From assembly GCA_900554775.1 (NCBI GenBank), contig USIK01000014.1, forward strand, positions 1-13,738: a DNA stretch of 13,738 bases, given 5' to 3'. Source of the DNA: an uncultured Oscillospiraceae bacterium (GTDB lineage Bacteria > Bacillota > Clostridia > Oscillospirales > Acutalibacteraceae). Both the position numbers and the translations under genes were made by a program. Under the pieces are notes generated by a model. The model searched no databases. It was not told where the DNA came from and saw nothing but the letters and a program-made list of their open reading frames with translations. Below, piece by piece: positions 1 through 6,420 of the stretch; the stretch's first letter is position 1; each line of letters begins with the position of its first letter.

Positions 1-852
1 GTGGTCAACGTGACCCATAACCACTACTACAGGTGCTCTCGGGATTAAATCTTCTTCTTTATCTTCGTGTGAATCAATGATCATTTCTTCGATTGAAACG
101 GTTTGCTCTTTTTCGATTTTAGCGTGGAATTCCATTGCTACGAGGCTTGCAGTGTCGAAGTCTATGACGTCGTTTATCGAAGCCATAACGCCAAGGAGCA
201 TTAACTTTTTGATTACTTCTGCGGCGGTTGCTTTGAGGCGAGAGGCAAGCTCTCCGACGGTTATTTCGTCAGGAATCGAAACTGTTAAAGGTTTTGCCTT
301 TCTTTCTTCAGCTATGCGGCGAAGTCTTTCGGCTTCGGTTTCCCTTTTAGCGCCTTTTCTTCCTCTTTGCTGAGATTTTTGGTTGATTTTTTGTTTGATT
401 GAACTATTATTGTGTTCTGATTTAACCCTTTCAGAAGCGATTTTGTCGTATTTTTCGTTATACTTATCCATGTTAACATTAACGGTTCTTGTGTTTACGA
501 CTCTTTCCTTTCTTTCAGGAGCCTCAGAAGACGAGCTGCCCGTTAAAATTATTTTTTCTTTGAATTTATTTTTAGGGGCTTCTTGTTTTTTCTTTTCTTG
601 TGGTTTTTGAGGATGTTGCTTACTTTGTGCGGGTTTTGCGGCTTCTTTTTTTGCCGAATTGAAATATTCATCGAAGGATTTTACTTCGCCTTTTTTGGTG
701 AAGTGCTCAAAAATTATATTAAGCTCATCCTCGGTGAGGCATGTCATGTGCTTTTTCTCTTCACCTAAATAATTTTTCAAAAGAGTTATTATGTCTTTGC
801 TTGCAATTCCGAAGTCTTTTGCAACTTCATGTACTCTGTATTTTTTAACCAT
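1..852 (-). CDS. infB: Translation initiation factor IF-2, N-terminal part (runs off the left edge)
   Basis: IF-2 is the GTPase that places initiator fMet-tRNA on the 30S subunit and promotes 50S joining. The minus strand reads through from ATG at 850-852 to base 1 without a stop, giving 284 codons. The first ~50 residues (MVKKYRVHEVAKDFG...) form an IF2_N-type domain. A charged, low-complexity linker rich in K, E and Q follows, then a second IF2_N domain from about residue 197 (TVGELASRLKATAAEVIKKL). The visible part ends PRAPVVVVMGHVDH, the start of the G1 loop, so the window cuts just before the conserved GKT. GGAGG lies 8 bases before the start, and the upstream ylxQ stop is 16 bp away, so it is the distal gene of the rimP operon. 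Nothing odd is seen; the rest of the GTPase lies outside the window. Confidence 0.97.
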   Translation of the reverse strand, partial: MVKKYRVHEVAKDFGIASKDIITLLKNYLGEEKKHMTCLTEDELNIIFEHFTKKGEVKSFDEYFNSAKKEAAKPAQSKQHPQKPQEKKKQEAPKNKFKEKIILTGSSSSEAPERKERVVNTRTVNVNMDKYNEKYDKIASERVKSEHNNSSIKQKINQKSQQRGRKGAKRETEAERLRRIAEERKAKPLTVSIPDEITVGELASRLKATAAEVIKKLMLLGVMASINDVIDFDTASLVAMEFHAKIEKEQTVSIEEMIIDSHEDKEEDLIPRAPVVVVMGHVDH

Positions 853-868
853 GTAATTCCTCCTTGTG

Positions 869-1195
869 TTAGTGCTTTTTAGTCTGATTTGAGTTTTCTT
901 CTATCATGCTGTTTATTTTTTTCGCAAAATTTATGTCTTTTATTCCGAGGATGCCCGACCTTTTATTAATAAGGAAATAAATGTCATCCATCGTGTAGTT
1001 TATTTTTAGTGTTTTAACATTATTTTTCTCGCAAAAAAGGTTTATTTTTTCGAAAGAAGAATCCGAAACATCGCTGGCGGTTAAAACCAGATTTATGTTT
1101 TTTTTGATGATTCCTTCTTTAACGGCGTCCATTCCCAAAACTAAGTTGCCAGATTTTTTCGCCAGGCCTAAAAACGAAAGAAATTTATCATTCAT
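869..1195 (-). CDS. ylxQ: L7Ae-family RNA-binding protein YlxQ
   Basis: This 108-residue protein belongs to the ribosomal L7Ae/L30e-like family, small alpha/beta proteins that bind kink-turn RNA. The N-terminus (FLGLAKKSGNLVLGMDAV) is the typical opening of the family in Firmicutes. It is followed by the VLTASDVSDSS strand-turn region and a C-terminal SGILGIKD segment like that of YlxQ/YbxF proteins. Its position between nusA/ylxR and infB is the conserved place of ylxQ. The ATG overlaps the end of the NusA-YlxR frame by 8 bases (1188-1195), which suggests translational coupling. It ends 16 bp before infB. The family assignment is firm from sequence and position. The cellular role of YlxQ is not well defined, and no RNA target can be inferred here. 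Confidence 0.88.
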   Translation of the reverse strand: MNDKFLSFLGLAKKSGNLVLGMDAVKEGIIKKNINLVLTASDVSDSSFEKINLFCEKNNVKTLKINYTMDDIYFLINKRSGILGIKDINFAKKINSMIEENSNQTKKH

Positions 1196-2522
1196 TGTTT
1201 GCTATTATCCTTTCGATTTCTTCATAAATTTCGATTGAAACTTTGCGTTTAAAGCTTCTTTCCAAGCGTCTGGCTTTTCTTGCTTTTTTCAGGCATTCTT
1301 CATTTTTGCAAATGTAAGCCGAGCGGCCGCCGCTTTTATTTTTCCCTGCAGAAACTTCAAGCGAATTTTCCCGGCTGCTTTTCGGCGGGCGAGAGACCAT
1401 AACGAATTTTGATTTTTCGTCTTTTTTTCCGCATCCTATGCAGGTTGTCAATGGTAAGCTTTTCAATCTTTTCATGCCCTTTTTTTCATCGTTTTGAGGG
1501 TGAATGTCTATTTTGTATCCCGTGAGCCTTGCTGCCAAACGCACGTTCTGGCCGTGGTTTCCAATGGCAAGCGAAAGCTGGTTTTCAGGGACGATAACCT
1601 TGCAGGTGTTTGGCACTTCTTCGTCTATGATCGTGCTTATTACCTGCGCAGGGGCAAGCGCGGAAGCAATGAATTCTTCGGGGTTTTCTTTGTATTTGAC
1701 AAGGTCGATTCTTTCTCCGCCAAGCTCATTTGTTATAATATTTATTCTGTCGCGGTTAGCTCCTATGCATGAGCCAATTGCATCAACGTTTTCGTCGTGG
1801 CTCAAAAGCGCAACTTTGCTTCTGGAGCCTGCTTCTCTTGCGATAGATTTAATTTCGATTATTCCGTCTGCAATTTCAGGAATTTCGCTTTCAAGCAATT
1901 TTCTCAAAAAGTTTGGGTGAGTTCTTGAAATCAAGATTTTCGGGCCTTTTTCGGTTGATCTTACTTCAGAAATATAAACTTTAATGTGGTCGCCTTCTTT
2001 GACGTTTTCGGTGCCGATTTGTTCGCTCTGCGGAAGAGTTGATTCAGCTTTGCCGATCCTCAGTGTGAAAGCGCCGGTTTTTTCGTCTATTCTTTCAATG
2101 AGTGCGCTTGTGATTGTGTTTTGTTTATCCTGGAATTCTTGAGTGAGCCTTGATTTTTCGCCATCTTTGATGCCTTGCCTGATGATATTTCTTGCAGTTT
2201 GAGCGGCAATTCGGCCGAATTCTTTTGTTTCGAGTTTTATTGCGATTTGGTCGCCAACTTCTGCGCCTTTTTTAATAGCAAGAGCATCTTTGAGCGAAAT
2301 TTCTTTGCCGGGGTTTTCAACTTCGTCGACAACCGTTTTCATAAGGTTGACTTCAAAAACTCCTGATTTAGCATTGAAGTTTACCGTTACTTCTTCGTTT
2401 CCGCCGTAGTTATTTTTGCAAGCGGTGACGATTGCTTTAACGATTTTTTCAAGCATATAATCCATTGGAATTCCGCGTTCTTTTTCAAGAAGCTTGAGCG
2501 CTTCGAAAATTTCCATGTTCAT
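1188..2522 (-). CDS. nusA: Transcription factor NusA fused in frame to YlxR (RnpM)
   Basis: NusA binds RNA polymerase and modulates pausing, termination and antitermination. Residues 1-130 form the N-terminal polymerase-binding domain, about 135-200 the S1 domain, and about 205-345 the two KH domains, with GxxG-type loops at GANR (254-257) and GNHG (321-324). As usual in Firmicutes, there are no C-terminal acidic repeats. Instead of stopping near residue 348, the frame continues into a YlxR domain (about 350-444) that opens KRLKSLPLTTCIGCG and holds the family's GGRSAY motif. It also has two cysteine pairs (C361/C364 and C405/C410) that could bind metal. YlxR is normally a separate ~90-residue gene at this place; in Bacillus it has been renamed RnpM for an effect on RNase P. 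An internal ATG at 1473-1475 has only a purine run one base upstream, a poor start. A GAGGAG site 12 bases before ATG 2520-2522 supports the chosen start. Confidence 0.95.
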   Translation of the reverse strand: MNMEIFEALKLLEKERGIPMDYMLEKIVKAIVTACKNNYGGNEEVTVNFNAKSGVFEVNLMKTVVDEVENPGKEISLKDALAIKKGAEVGDQIAIKLETKEFGRIAAQTARNIIRQGIKDGEKSRLTQEFQDKQNTITSALIERIDEKTGAFTLRIGKAESTLPQSEQIGTENVKEGDHIKVYISEVRSTEKGPKILISRTHPNFLRKLLESEIPEIADGIIEIKSIAREAGSRSKVALLSHDENVDAIGSCIGANRDRINIITNELGGERIDLVKYKENPEEFIASALAPAQVISTIIDEEVPNTCKVIVPENQLSLAIGNHGQNVRLAARLTGYKIDIHPQNDEKKGMKRLKSLPLTTCIGCGKKDEKSKFVMVSRPPKSSRENSLEVSAGKNKSGGRSAYICKNEECLKKARKARRLERSFKRKVSIEIYEEIERIIANNE

Positions 2523-2525
2523 TTT

Positions 2526-3005
2526 TTAGTTTCTCTCCTCTAGCATTTTTAAGTTGATTTTTGCGATATTCTTTCGTGGCAATTCAAAAATTTTCTCTTC
2601 TGTTTCTATTTTTACCGTTTCTTTGTCAAAAGAATGCAATTTTCCGCAAATATTTTTATTTTTGTTTTCGTCCGGGCGGATTAGTTGAACGTTTACTTCG
2701 CTGCCAATATATTTTTCAAAGTGAGCGTCCGAAGAAAGCTCTCTTTCAATTCCTGGCGAGCAAACTTCCAAGCAATATGAAACGTCGATAGGGTCAAGAA
2801 TATCCAAAGGCTCATCGAGCTTTCTGCTCATGTTTTCGCAGTCTTCAAGCGTTATGCCTTCAGTCTTATCAATGAAAACTCTTAGATAAAAATTTGAGCC
2901 TTCTTTCAAAAATTTTACGTCCCAAAGCTCAAGCCCAAGTTCTTTTGCAATCGGGAGCGCAATTTCAGTAACAGCTTCTGCAACTGATTTTTTCGCTTTT
3001 GACAT
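2526..3005 (-). CDS. rimP: Ribosome maturation factor RimP
   Basis: RimP is a small two-domain protein needed for maturation of the 30S subunit. The 159 residues match the usual family length. The N-terminal alpha/beta domain contains the diagnostic LGLELWDVKFLKEGSNFYLR and GITLEDCENMSRKLDE stretches, and the family motif EVCSPGIERELSSDAHFEKY is present near residues 80-100. The C-terminal part is the SH3-like domain (GKLHSFDKETVKIE). The ATG at 3003-3005 follows GGAGGGATTAA, a good ribosome binding site. It is the first gene of the operon with nusA-ylxR, ylxQ and infB, and the nusA start lies 3 bases past its stop. A sigma-A-like promoter and a leader hairpin lie directly upstream. Nothing unusual is seen in the protein. 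Confidence 0.96.
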   Translation of the reverse strand: MSKAKKSVAEAVTEIALPIAKELGLELWDVKFLKEGSNFYLRVFIDKTEGITLEDCENMSRKLDEPLDILDPIDVSYCLEVCSPGIERELSSDAHFEKYIGSEVNVQLIRPDENKNKNICGKLHSFDKETVKIETEEKIFELPRKNIAKINLKMLEERN

Positions 3006-3028
3006 TTAATCCCTCCAAAATATAGATA

Positions 3029-3053
3029 AAAGAGCGGGACAACCCCACTCTTT
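3029..3053 (-). promoter_or_regulatory. Leader hairpin in the 5' UTR of the rimP operon
   Basis: On the transcribed (minus) strand, AAAGAGTGGG pairs with CCCGCTCTTT over 10 positions, nine Watson-Crick and one G-U, around a 5-base loop. It lies between the promoter (3086-3114) and the rimP ribosome binding site. The downstream arm is followed by TTTTATCTATATTTT, an interrupted T-run, so a partial attenuator is plausible. NusA operons are autoregulated in some bacteria, but a function for this hairpin is inference. Confidence 0.6.
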
Positions 3054-3085
3054 CTAACTCATAGAAAATACCTAAACTCCTAAGT

Positions 3086-3114
3086 ATTCTATCATATTGT
3101 TATAAGTAAGTCAA
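3086..3114 (-). promoter_or_regulatory. Sigma-A promoter of the rimP-nusA-ylxQ-infB operon
   Basis: On the minus strand, TTGACT (3109-3114) and TAGAAT (3086-3091) are separated by exactly 17 bases. Each hexamer matches the sigma-A consensus at five of six positions. The -10 box lies about 80 bases before the rimP start. The -35 box is only 10 bases past the stop codon of the last gene of the phage module. Confidence 0.85.
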
Positions 3115-3124
3115 TACTAATAAA

Positions 3125-3529
3125 TCATTCACCACTTGCTAAATTTTGTAAACTTTGTTGATATTCATGTTTTTTTACATTTTCAAATATTGTTTGATTT
3201 TTTGCGTGATAAGCTAGCGATTGCGTTTTTATTTTGTTATATTGTTTAAAAACGTAATTTATTTCATTGCATGTTAGATTTTTAAGCACGCTTACCGCAT
3301 TTGGGAATAGTCTTTCGCCTGAGGCTGTGCACAAACACATGGATATCAATCCGGCTTTTCTTAATAGTGTTTTGTTTTTCTTAAACAGATTTGAAATTTC
3401 AAGCATTGCTTTGTAATTTCTTTCAAGGATTATGATTTCGTAGGCCGAAAGCAGCTTTAGCCCTAGAATTTTCCCTGAAAGTAAAATAGGTTCTTTGAAA
3501 TTTGATTTAAAATTCATTTTATGATTCAT
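3125..3529 (-). CDS. Last gene of the phage head module, function unknown
   Basis: A 134-residue basic protein that I do not recognise with confidence. It is predicted mostly helical, with K-, N- and Q-rich stretches, no membrane segment and no cysteine pair or catalytic motif. The middle part (NAVSVLKNLTCNEINYVFKQYNKI) looks like a short helical repeat and recalls, in size and helicity only, phage tail assembly chaperones. It lies 71 bp past the preceding gene behind a hairpin, has a modest AAGGA site before its ATG, and ends 10 bp before the rimP -35 box. Its composition is clearly more AT-rich than its neighbours: 47 G+C in 180 sampled bases (3181-3300 and 3361-3420), versus 26 of 60 in a sampled stretch of the connector gene. 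It could be a small phage structural protein, an accessory cargo gene, or the remains of a longer tail region. Confidence 0.6.
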   Translation of the reverse strand: MNHKMNFKSNFKEPILLSGKILGLKLLSAYEIIILERNYKAMLEISNLFKKNKTLLRKAGLISMCLCTASGERLFPNAVSVLKNLTCNEINYVFKQYNKIKTQSLAYHAKNQTIFENVKKHEYQQSLQNLASGE

Positions 3530-3568
3530 TTTTTGGTTTCCTTTTTAGTTTTAATTTTAATATTTTTG

Positions 3569-3592
3569 CCGGGCAAACTTGATTTTGCCCGG
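3569..3592 (-). repeat. GC-rich inverted repeat between two phage-module genes
   Basis: CCGGGCAAA and TTTGCCCGG form a perfect 9-bp stem around a 6-base loop, in an otherwise very AT-rich 71-bp gap. On the minus strand the sequence after the stem is CAAAAATATTAAAATT, not a T-run, so it is not a canonical terminator for the preceding gene. On the plus strand a weak CTTTAAATT follows. It may be an RNA stabiliser or processing site. Confidence 0.5.
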
Positions 3593-3600
3593 GCTTTAAA

Positions 3601-3933
3601 TTATGTTTTTTCTTCCAAAACGGCTCTTTCATAAATGACTTCTCCTGAAAGATAAACGTATTCAACTTTTTTAACAATATAGTTTTTAAGGCCTGCTGTT
3701 ATCACCGCTGTGGAAGCGTAGCTGTTTAGTTTTACATTCGGTAGGCCTATGTATAAATATTGCTCGGTTTTTGTTTCTTCAAGATAATCGCCGTAAAGAG
3801 GGCTTTGGTAATCAGATCTTAAAGGTTGAATGAAAGCTTTTGTTTTTATTGTTTTTTCAGAGGTGCACTGCACTTTAACGTCTTGGCCGAATTTGGAGAT
3901 TAAAGTTTTGGCGTTATCGCAAATTTTATTCAT
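3601..3933 (-). CDS. Putative head-completion/neck (stopper-type) phage protein
   Basis: A 110-residue, beta-rich protein with no membrane segment. The pattern AFIQPLRSDYQSPLYGDYLEETKTEQYLYIGLP, then a short strand-rich C-terminus (NYIVKKVEYVYLSGEVIYERAVL), is typical of small neck proteins that follow the connector gene in Firmicute phages. The identification rests on this pattern and on position more than on a diagnostic motif. I start it at ATG 3931-3933, which overlaps the upstream gene's end by 8 bases and has AAAGG about 10 bases ahead; a longer frame beginning at 3951 lacks a comparable site. A tail-terminator role is an alternative. No tail gene follows, so its usual partner is missing here. 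Confidence 0.6.
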   Translation of the reverse strand: MNKICDNAKTLISKFGQDVKVQCTSEKTIKTKAFIQPLRSDYQSPLYGDYLEETKTEQYLYIGLPNVKLNSYASTAVITAGLKNYIVKKVEYVYLSGEVIYERAVLEEKT

Positions 3934-4300
3934 CGTATGTAATCCTTTCAAAAACGAAACCTTCGTCTTTAATTAAGTCTGAAATTGATTTTTTTGCTTC
4001 TTGCCAAACTTTAGTTGCCATTTTAACCGAGGTGTTCGGGTCGGTTTTTATTTTTATTTCTCCTGCTGTGAAGGATTCAGTCGTGAGCGTTGTTGCAGTG
4101 AAAAGCGTGTATTTGTAAAGCGCAAGCGCTGCCGCCGCAACTTCGAGCCTGTGGGCGTTTTTTTCTTCATCCACGCCTTCTTTAAGGTGCATTTTGATTT
4201 CTTCCATACTTTCGCCGCAAATGGGAATCCATTTTGAAGAATCTTCTATCTCTATATTTGCAATTACTGAGAATCTTTGAACGACTATTTCTAAATTCAA
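3926..4300 (-). CDS. Putative head-tail connector (adaptor) protein
   Basis: A 124-residue protein right after the capsid gene, where tailed phages keep the adaptor that binds beneath the portal. A long Ala-rich helix (RLEVAAAALALYKYTLF) is followed by ESFTAGEIKIK and a C-terminal helix ending in DEGFVFERITYD. I associate this layout with connector-like genes of clostridial phages, but no catalytic or metal motif confirms it. The start is TTG at 4298-4300, with AAGGAGG 8 bases upstream. A stem-loop (4340-4360) separates it from the capsid gene by 75 bp, as often seen where capsid expression must exceed that of later genes. It overlaps the following gene by 8 bases, so the two are probably translationally coupled. 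Confidence 0.65.
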   Translation of the reverse strand: MNLEIVVQRFSVIANIEIEDSSKWIPICGESMEEIKMHLKEGVDEEKNAHRLEVAAAALALYKYTLFTATTLTTESFTAGEIKIKTDPNTSVKMATKVWQEAKKSISDLIKDEGFVFERITYDE

Positions 4301-4339
4301 ATTTATTTTCCTCCTTGCTTTTAGGTTAAAAAGAGGGAG

Positions 4340-4360
4340 CCCCTTTGCAGCTCAAAGGGG
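4340..4360 (-). terminator. Stem-loop after the major capsid gene (attenuator-like)
   Basis: CCCCTTTG and CAAAGGGG form a perfect 8-bp stem with a 5-base loop, about 15 bases past the capsid stop. On the minus strand a run of five T (CTCCCTCTTTTTAA) follows after seven bases, so termination would be partial. A likely role is to protect capsid mRNA or to lower expression of the downstream genes. Confidence 0.6.
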
Positions 4361-4375
4361 GCCAAAATCTTTTAA

Positions 4376-5404
4376 TTAAGCAGTAACACCATAGTCAAGA
4401 ACTTTTGCTGCTTTAGCGGTTAATCTAGAGAATCCTGTTATCATTGTGATTCCTGCTCTTTCGAGTTGTTTGTCGATTACTTTGTCAAAGTCGACTAATA
4501 TGTCACCCGATTGAACGAGTTGAAGAGCGAAGTCTTTGTCAATACCGAGGATTTTGTTTGCTCCTACTTTTTCTGAAACTATTAATTTTGCGCCCATTGG
4601 AGTTACGATGTTTCCAGTTCCTTGGAAGTCAAGGCCTGCGCAAGCATCTCTCATTTCGTTTAAAGAAAGAATGTCGTTAACTGACGCGCTGGAAGCGACC
4701 ATAACGTTTAATTTGTAAGGGTTAAGGCCTTTCCAGAGCTGTAAAAGATGGGAATAAGCCAAAGTTGCGGTTGATGGTTTTGTTGTGCCGTAAGTAGCGC
4801 TGATTGATTCCGCTGCGGTTGAGCCCGAACCCAAAAGCTCTGTAACTGCATCGTCGAGTTGTTCTCTTGCGATGTCAAGGCCGATTTGTTTCAAAATTAC
4901 GGTTACAACATCTAAGTTTTGGAATCTTAAAGCTTCATATGAAGAAGAAAATACTCTGCCGTGTTTTTTGAGATCAACCAAAGAAGAATTTTTCTTAACG
5001 TTAACGTTTGGGATGCTTGCGCCTTCAGCAACGTAAGATGTGCTTGAACTGTCAGTTGTTGAAGAAATTGAGCGGTAGTCTGTTCCTTCGATTTTTGTAG
5101 TTGCAGCAACGATTGATGAAATTACTTCCGAAGAATTTATTCCTTGTTTGATAGCTCTTGCGAGAAATTCAGGGAACAAAACAGCTGAATCTGCTGTGCT
5201 GAAGAATTTATCAACAACGTCGCATCCTGGGCCGCTTACTTTGATGTCAAATCTTTTTAACTGTCTTTGATATGCGTCTAAGTTTTCAAGTGCGCTTCCT
5301 TTGTAGTTTTCAGATGGGTCGAGGCTTTCGAGAACTTCTGTGAAAGTTTTTCCTCCTACGTTATACATGCCTTTTTCGAGTTTAATTGAATTACAAAATG
5401 CCAT
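4376..5404 (-). CDS. Phage major capsid protein (HK97-fold type)
   Basis: A 342-residue protein in the position and size range of HK97-fold major capsid proteins. After a short N-terminal region come DVVDKFFSTADSAVLFPEFL and a central part with typical capsid strands and helices: TSYVAEGASIPNV, KKHGRVFSSSYEALRFQNLDVV and LGLDIAREQLDDAV-like helices. Towards the end lie NVMVASSASVNDILSL and the P-domain-like VTPMGAKLIVSE and LGIDKDFALQLV. There is no cleavable delta domain of HK97 type, consistent with a separate scaffold encoded just upstream. I use ATG 5402-5404, since GGAGG lies 8 bases ahead; the in-frame ATG 15 bases upstream is part of that ribosome binding site. Encapsulin is unlikely because terminase, portal and protease accompany it. 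Confidence 0.88.
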   Translation of the reverse strand: MAFCNSIKLEKGMYNVGGKTFTEVLESLDPSENYKGSALENLDAYQRQLKRFDIKVSGPGCDVVDKFFSTADSAVLFPEFLARAIKQGINSSEVISSIVAATTKIEGTDYRSISSTTDSSSTSYVAEGASIPNVNVKKNSSLVDLKKHGRVFSSSYEALRFQNLDVVTVILKQIGLDIAREQLDDAVTELLGSGSTAAESISATYGTTKPSTATLAYSHLLQLWKGLNPYKLNVMVASSASVNDILSLNEMRDACAGLDFQGTGNIVTPMGAKLIVSEKVGANKILGIDKDFALQLVQSGDILVDFDKVIDKQLERAGITMITGFSRLTAKAAKVLDYGVTA

Positions 5405-5421
5405 TTTAAATTCCTCCATTT

Positions 5422-5760
5422 TTATATTTTAAATTGAATATTTTCGTTTTTTTGCAAATCTGATTTTTCAGGTGTGAATTGCGGTGCAGTGGGCATTATT
5501 TGCGAAAGTTTTGTTTTGAAAGTCTTTTTCAGCGAGCTTAATTCTTCGACTGATATTTTCTCGCAAATGCTTTTCATCACAGCCATGTCAAGCTCAGGAC
5601 AAGCGGCGTTTGAAAGTTTTATGACGTCGTTTTTGAGTTCCTGCTTGTAAATTTCGCCTATTTTAGCTTTTTCTTTCAGGGTTTCAAAAGCCTTTTTGAT
5701 TTCATTTTCGCTGATTTTTTCTTTTTGCTTCGGGAATAGCGATTTAATGATTTCTTCCAT
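5422..5760 (-). CDS. Nested in-frame scaffolding protein (internal start within the protease gene)
   Basis: A second start, ATG at 5758-5760, lies in the same frame at codon 217 of the protease gene. It is preceded 7 bases upstream by AAAGGAGGTGA, the strongest ribosome binding site in the module. It would yield a 112-residue soluble, charged helical protein that opens MEEIIKSLFPKQKEK, contains long helices with K/E heptad-like spacing, and ends in a Pro- and Gln-containing tail. This is the same arrangement as lambda gene C with nested Nu3, where the scaffold is made in excess from an internal start. The capsid gene follows immediately. The internal start is seen directly; its use and the scaffold role are inferred from position and the lambda precedent. 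Confidence 0.75.
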   Translation of the reverse strand: MEEIIKSLFPKQKEKISENEIKKAFETLKEKAKIGEIYKQELKNDVIKLSNAACPELDMAVMKSICEKISVEELSSLKKTFKTKLSQIMPTAPQFTPEKSDLQKNENIQFKI

Positions 5761-6408
5761 GTTTTTTTCACCTCCTTTCAAGTGGTTTTTGTGGGATTTT
5801 ATCACGCCCGCTTCTCTTTGAGCAGGAACCGCCACGAAAGACCATTCGTAAGCATCCGTCGGGTTGTCAAGGATTCTAAAGCAAAGCTTTTCAGTTCCGT
5901 CGGTTTTGTACTTTCTGCCTTTGATGTGCGAGCAGGGGATAGACTTGATTTCTTTTGAGCAAATGGAGCATGAAATTTTGCTAACCGAGCAGCCAACGCT
6001 CACTTCTTTTTTGATCCCTGAGTCAATTTCAAGGATTATATTTTCGTTTTTGGAGCATTTTGGCATATATGCCTTTGCAATGAGCCTTTTGTAGGGCTCG
6101 CCGAGTGAGTTTAGTTTGCCGGGGACTGCTTCCAAGAAACATTTGAATATTCTTGCGGTTTGATTTTCGCTTTTCGGGTCGTGGTCTAAAATCCCGGTTT
6201 TGCCAACGAACATTTTTTCAAGTTTCAAAAGTGCTTCATCAGTGAATTTTTCGTAGTCTCTGTCGATTTCGTTGTCGCAAAGAACAACCGAAAATGTGTA
6301 AACTTCTTCTGCTGCAAATTTTCTTCTGGTTAATTTGTTTATTAGTTCCAGGTCGTTTTCTGAAACTGCTTGGTTTGATTTGCTTTTTATTACATATCCG
6401 TCTTTCAT
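5422..6408 (-). CDS. Phage prohead maturation protease with C-terminal scaffold region
   Basis: A 328-residue fusion of an assembly protease and a scaffold. Residues ~30-205 form the protease: FSVVLCDNEIDRDYEKF opens it, LDHD supplies the probable catalytic His76, and KKEVSVGCS the probable Ser137. The domain closes with DNPTDAYEWSFVAVPAQ, all typical of prohead serine proteases. A short insertion (C147, C150, C159, H161) looks like a zinc knuckle. From residue 217 the sequence becomes helical, charged and scaffold-like, ending in a Pro-rich tail. In capsid assembly the scaffold guides shell formation and the protease then removes it. The ATG follows GGAGG by 6 bases, 12 bp past the portal stop. 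Nearly all marks are seen directly; the catalytic residues are assigned by family analogy. Confidence 0.85.
   Translation of the reverse strand: MKDGYVIKSKSNQAVSENDLELINKLTRRKFAAEEVYTFSVVLCDNEIDRDYEKFTDEALLKLEKMFVGKTGILDHDPKSENQTARIFKCFLEAVPGKLNSLGEPYKRLIAKAYMPKCSKNENIILEIDSGIKKEVSVGCSVSKISCSICSKEIKSIPCSHIKGRKYKTDGTEKLCFRILDNPTDAYEWSFVAVPAQREAGVIKSHKNHLKGGEKNMEEIIKSLFPKQKEKISENEIKKAFETLKEKAKIGEIYKQELKNDVIKLSNAACPELDMAVMKSICEKISVEELSSLKKTFKTKLSQIMPTAPQFTPEKSDLQKNENIQFKI
5768..5778 (-). promoter_or_regulatory. Internal ribosome binding site for the nested scaffold
   Basis: AAAGGAGGTGA on the minus strand, 7 bases before the in-frame ATG at 5758-5760. It matches the anti-Shine-Dalgarno sequence over nine or more bases, and it encodes Lys-Gly-Gly-Glu in the protease-scaffold frame. 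Confidence 0.8.
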
Positions 6409-6420
6409 TTTTTACCTCCG

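Noticed and set aside
77..768. Open frames on the plus strand opposite infB
   Set aside because: They lie opposite the clear IF-2 N-terminal coding region. Their translations are low-complexity Phe/Ser/Leu-rich, as expected for antisense of Lys/Glu-rich protein. No ribosome binding site supports them.
1494..1920. Two plus-strand frames opposite nusA
   Set aside because: They are antisense shadows of conserved NusA KH-domain coding sequence, with no family resemblance.
4376..5404. Encapsulin nanocompartment instead of a phage capsid
   Set aside because: Encapsulins stand without terminase, portal, protease and scaffold, all of which are encoded here.
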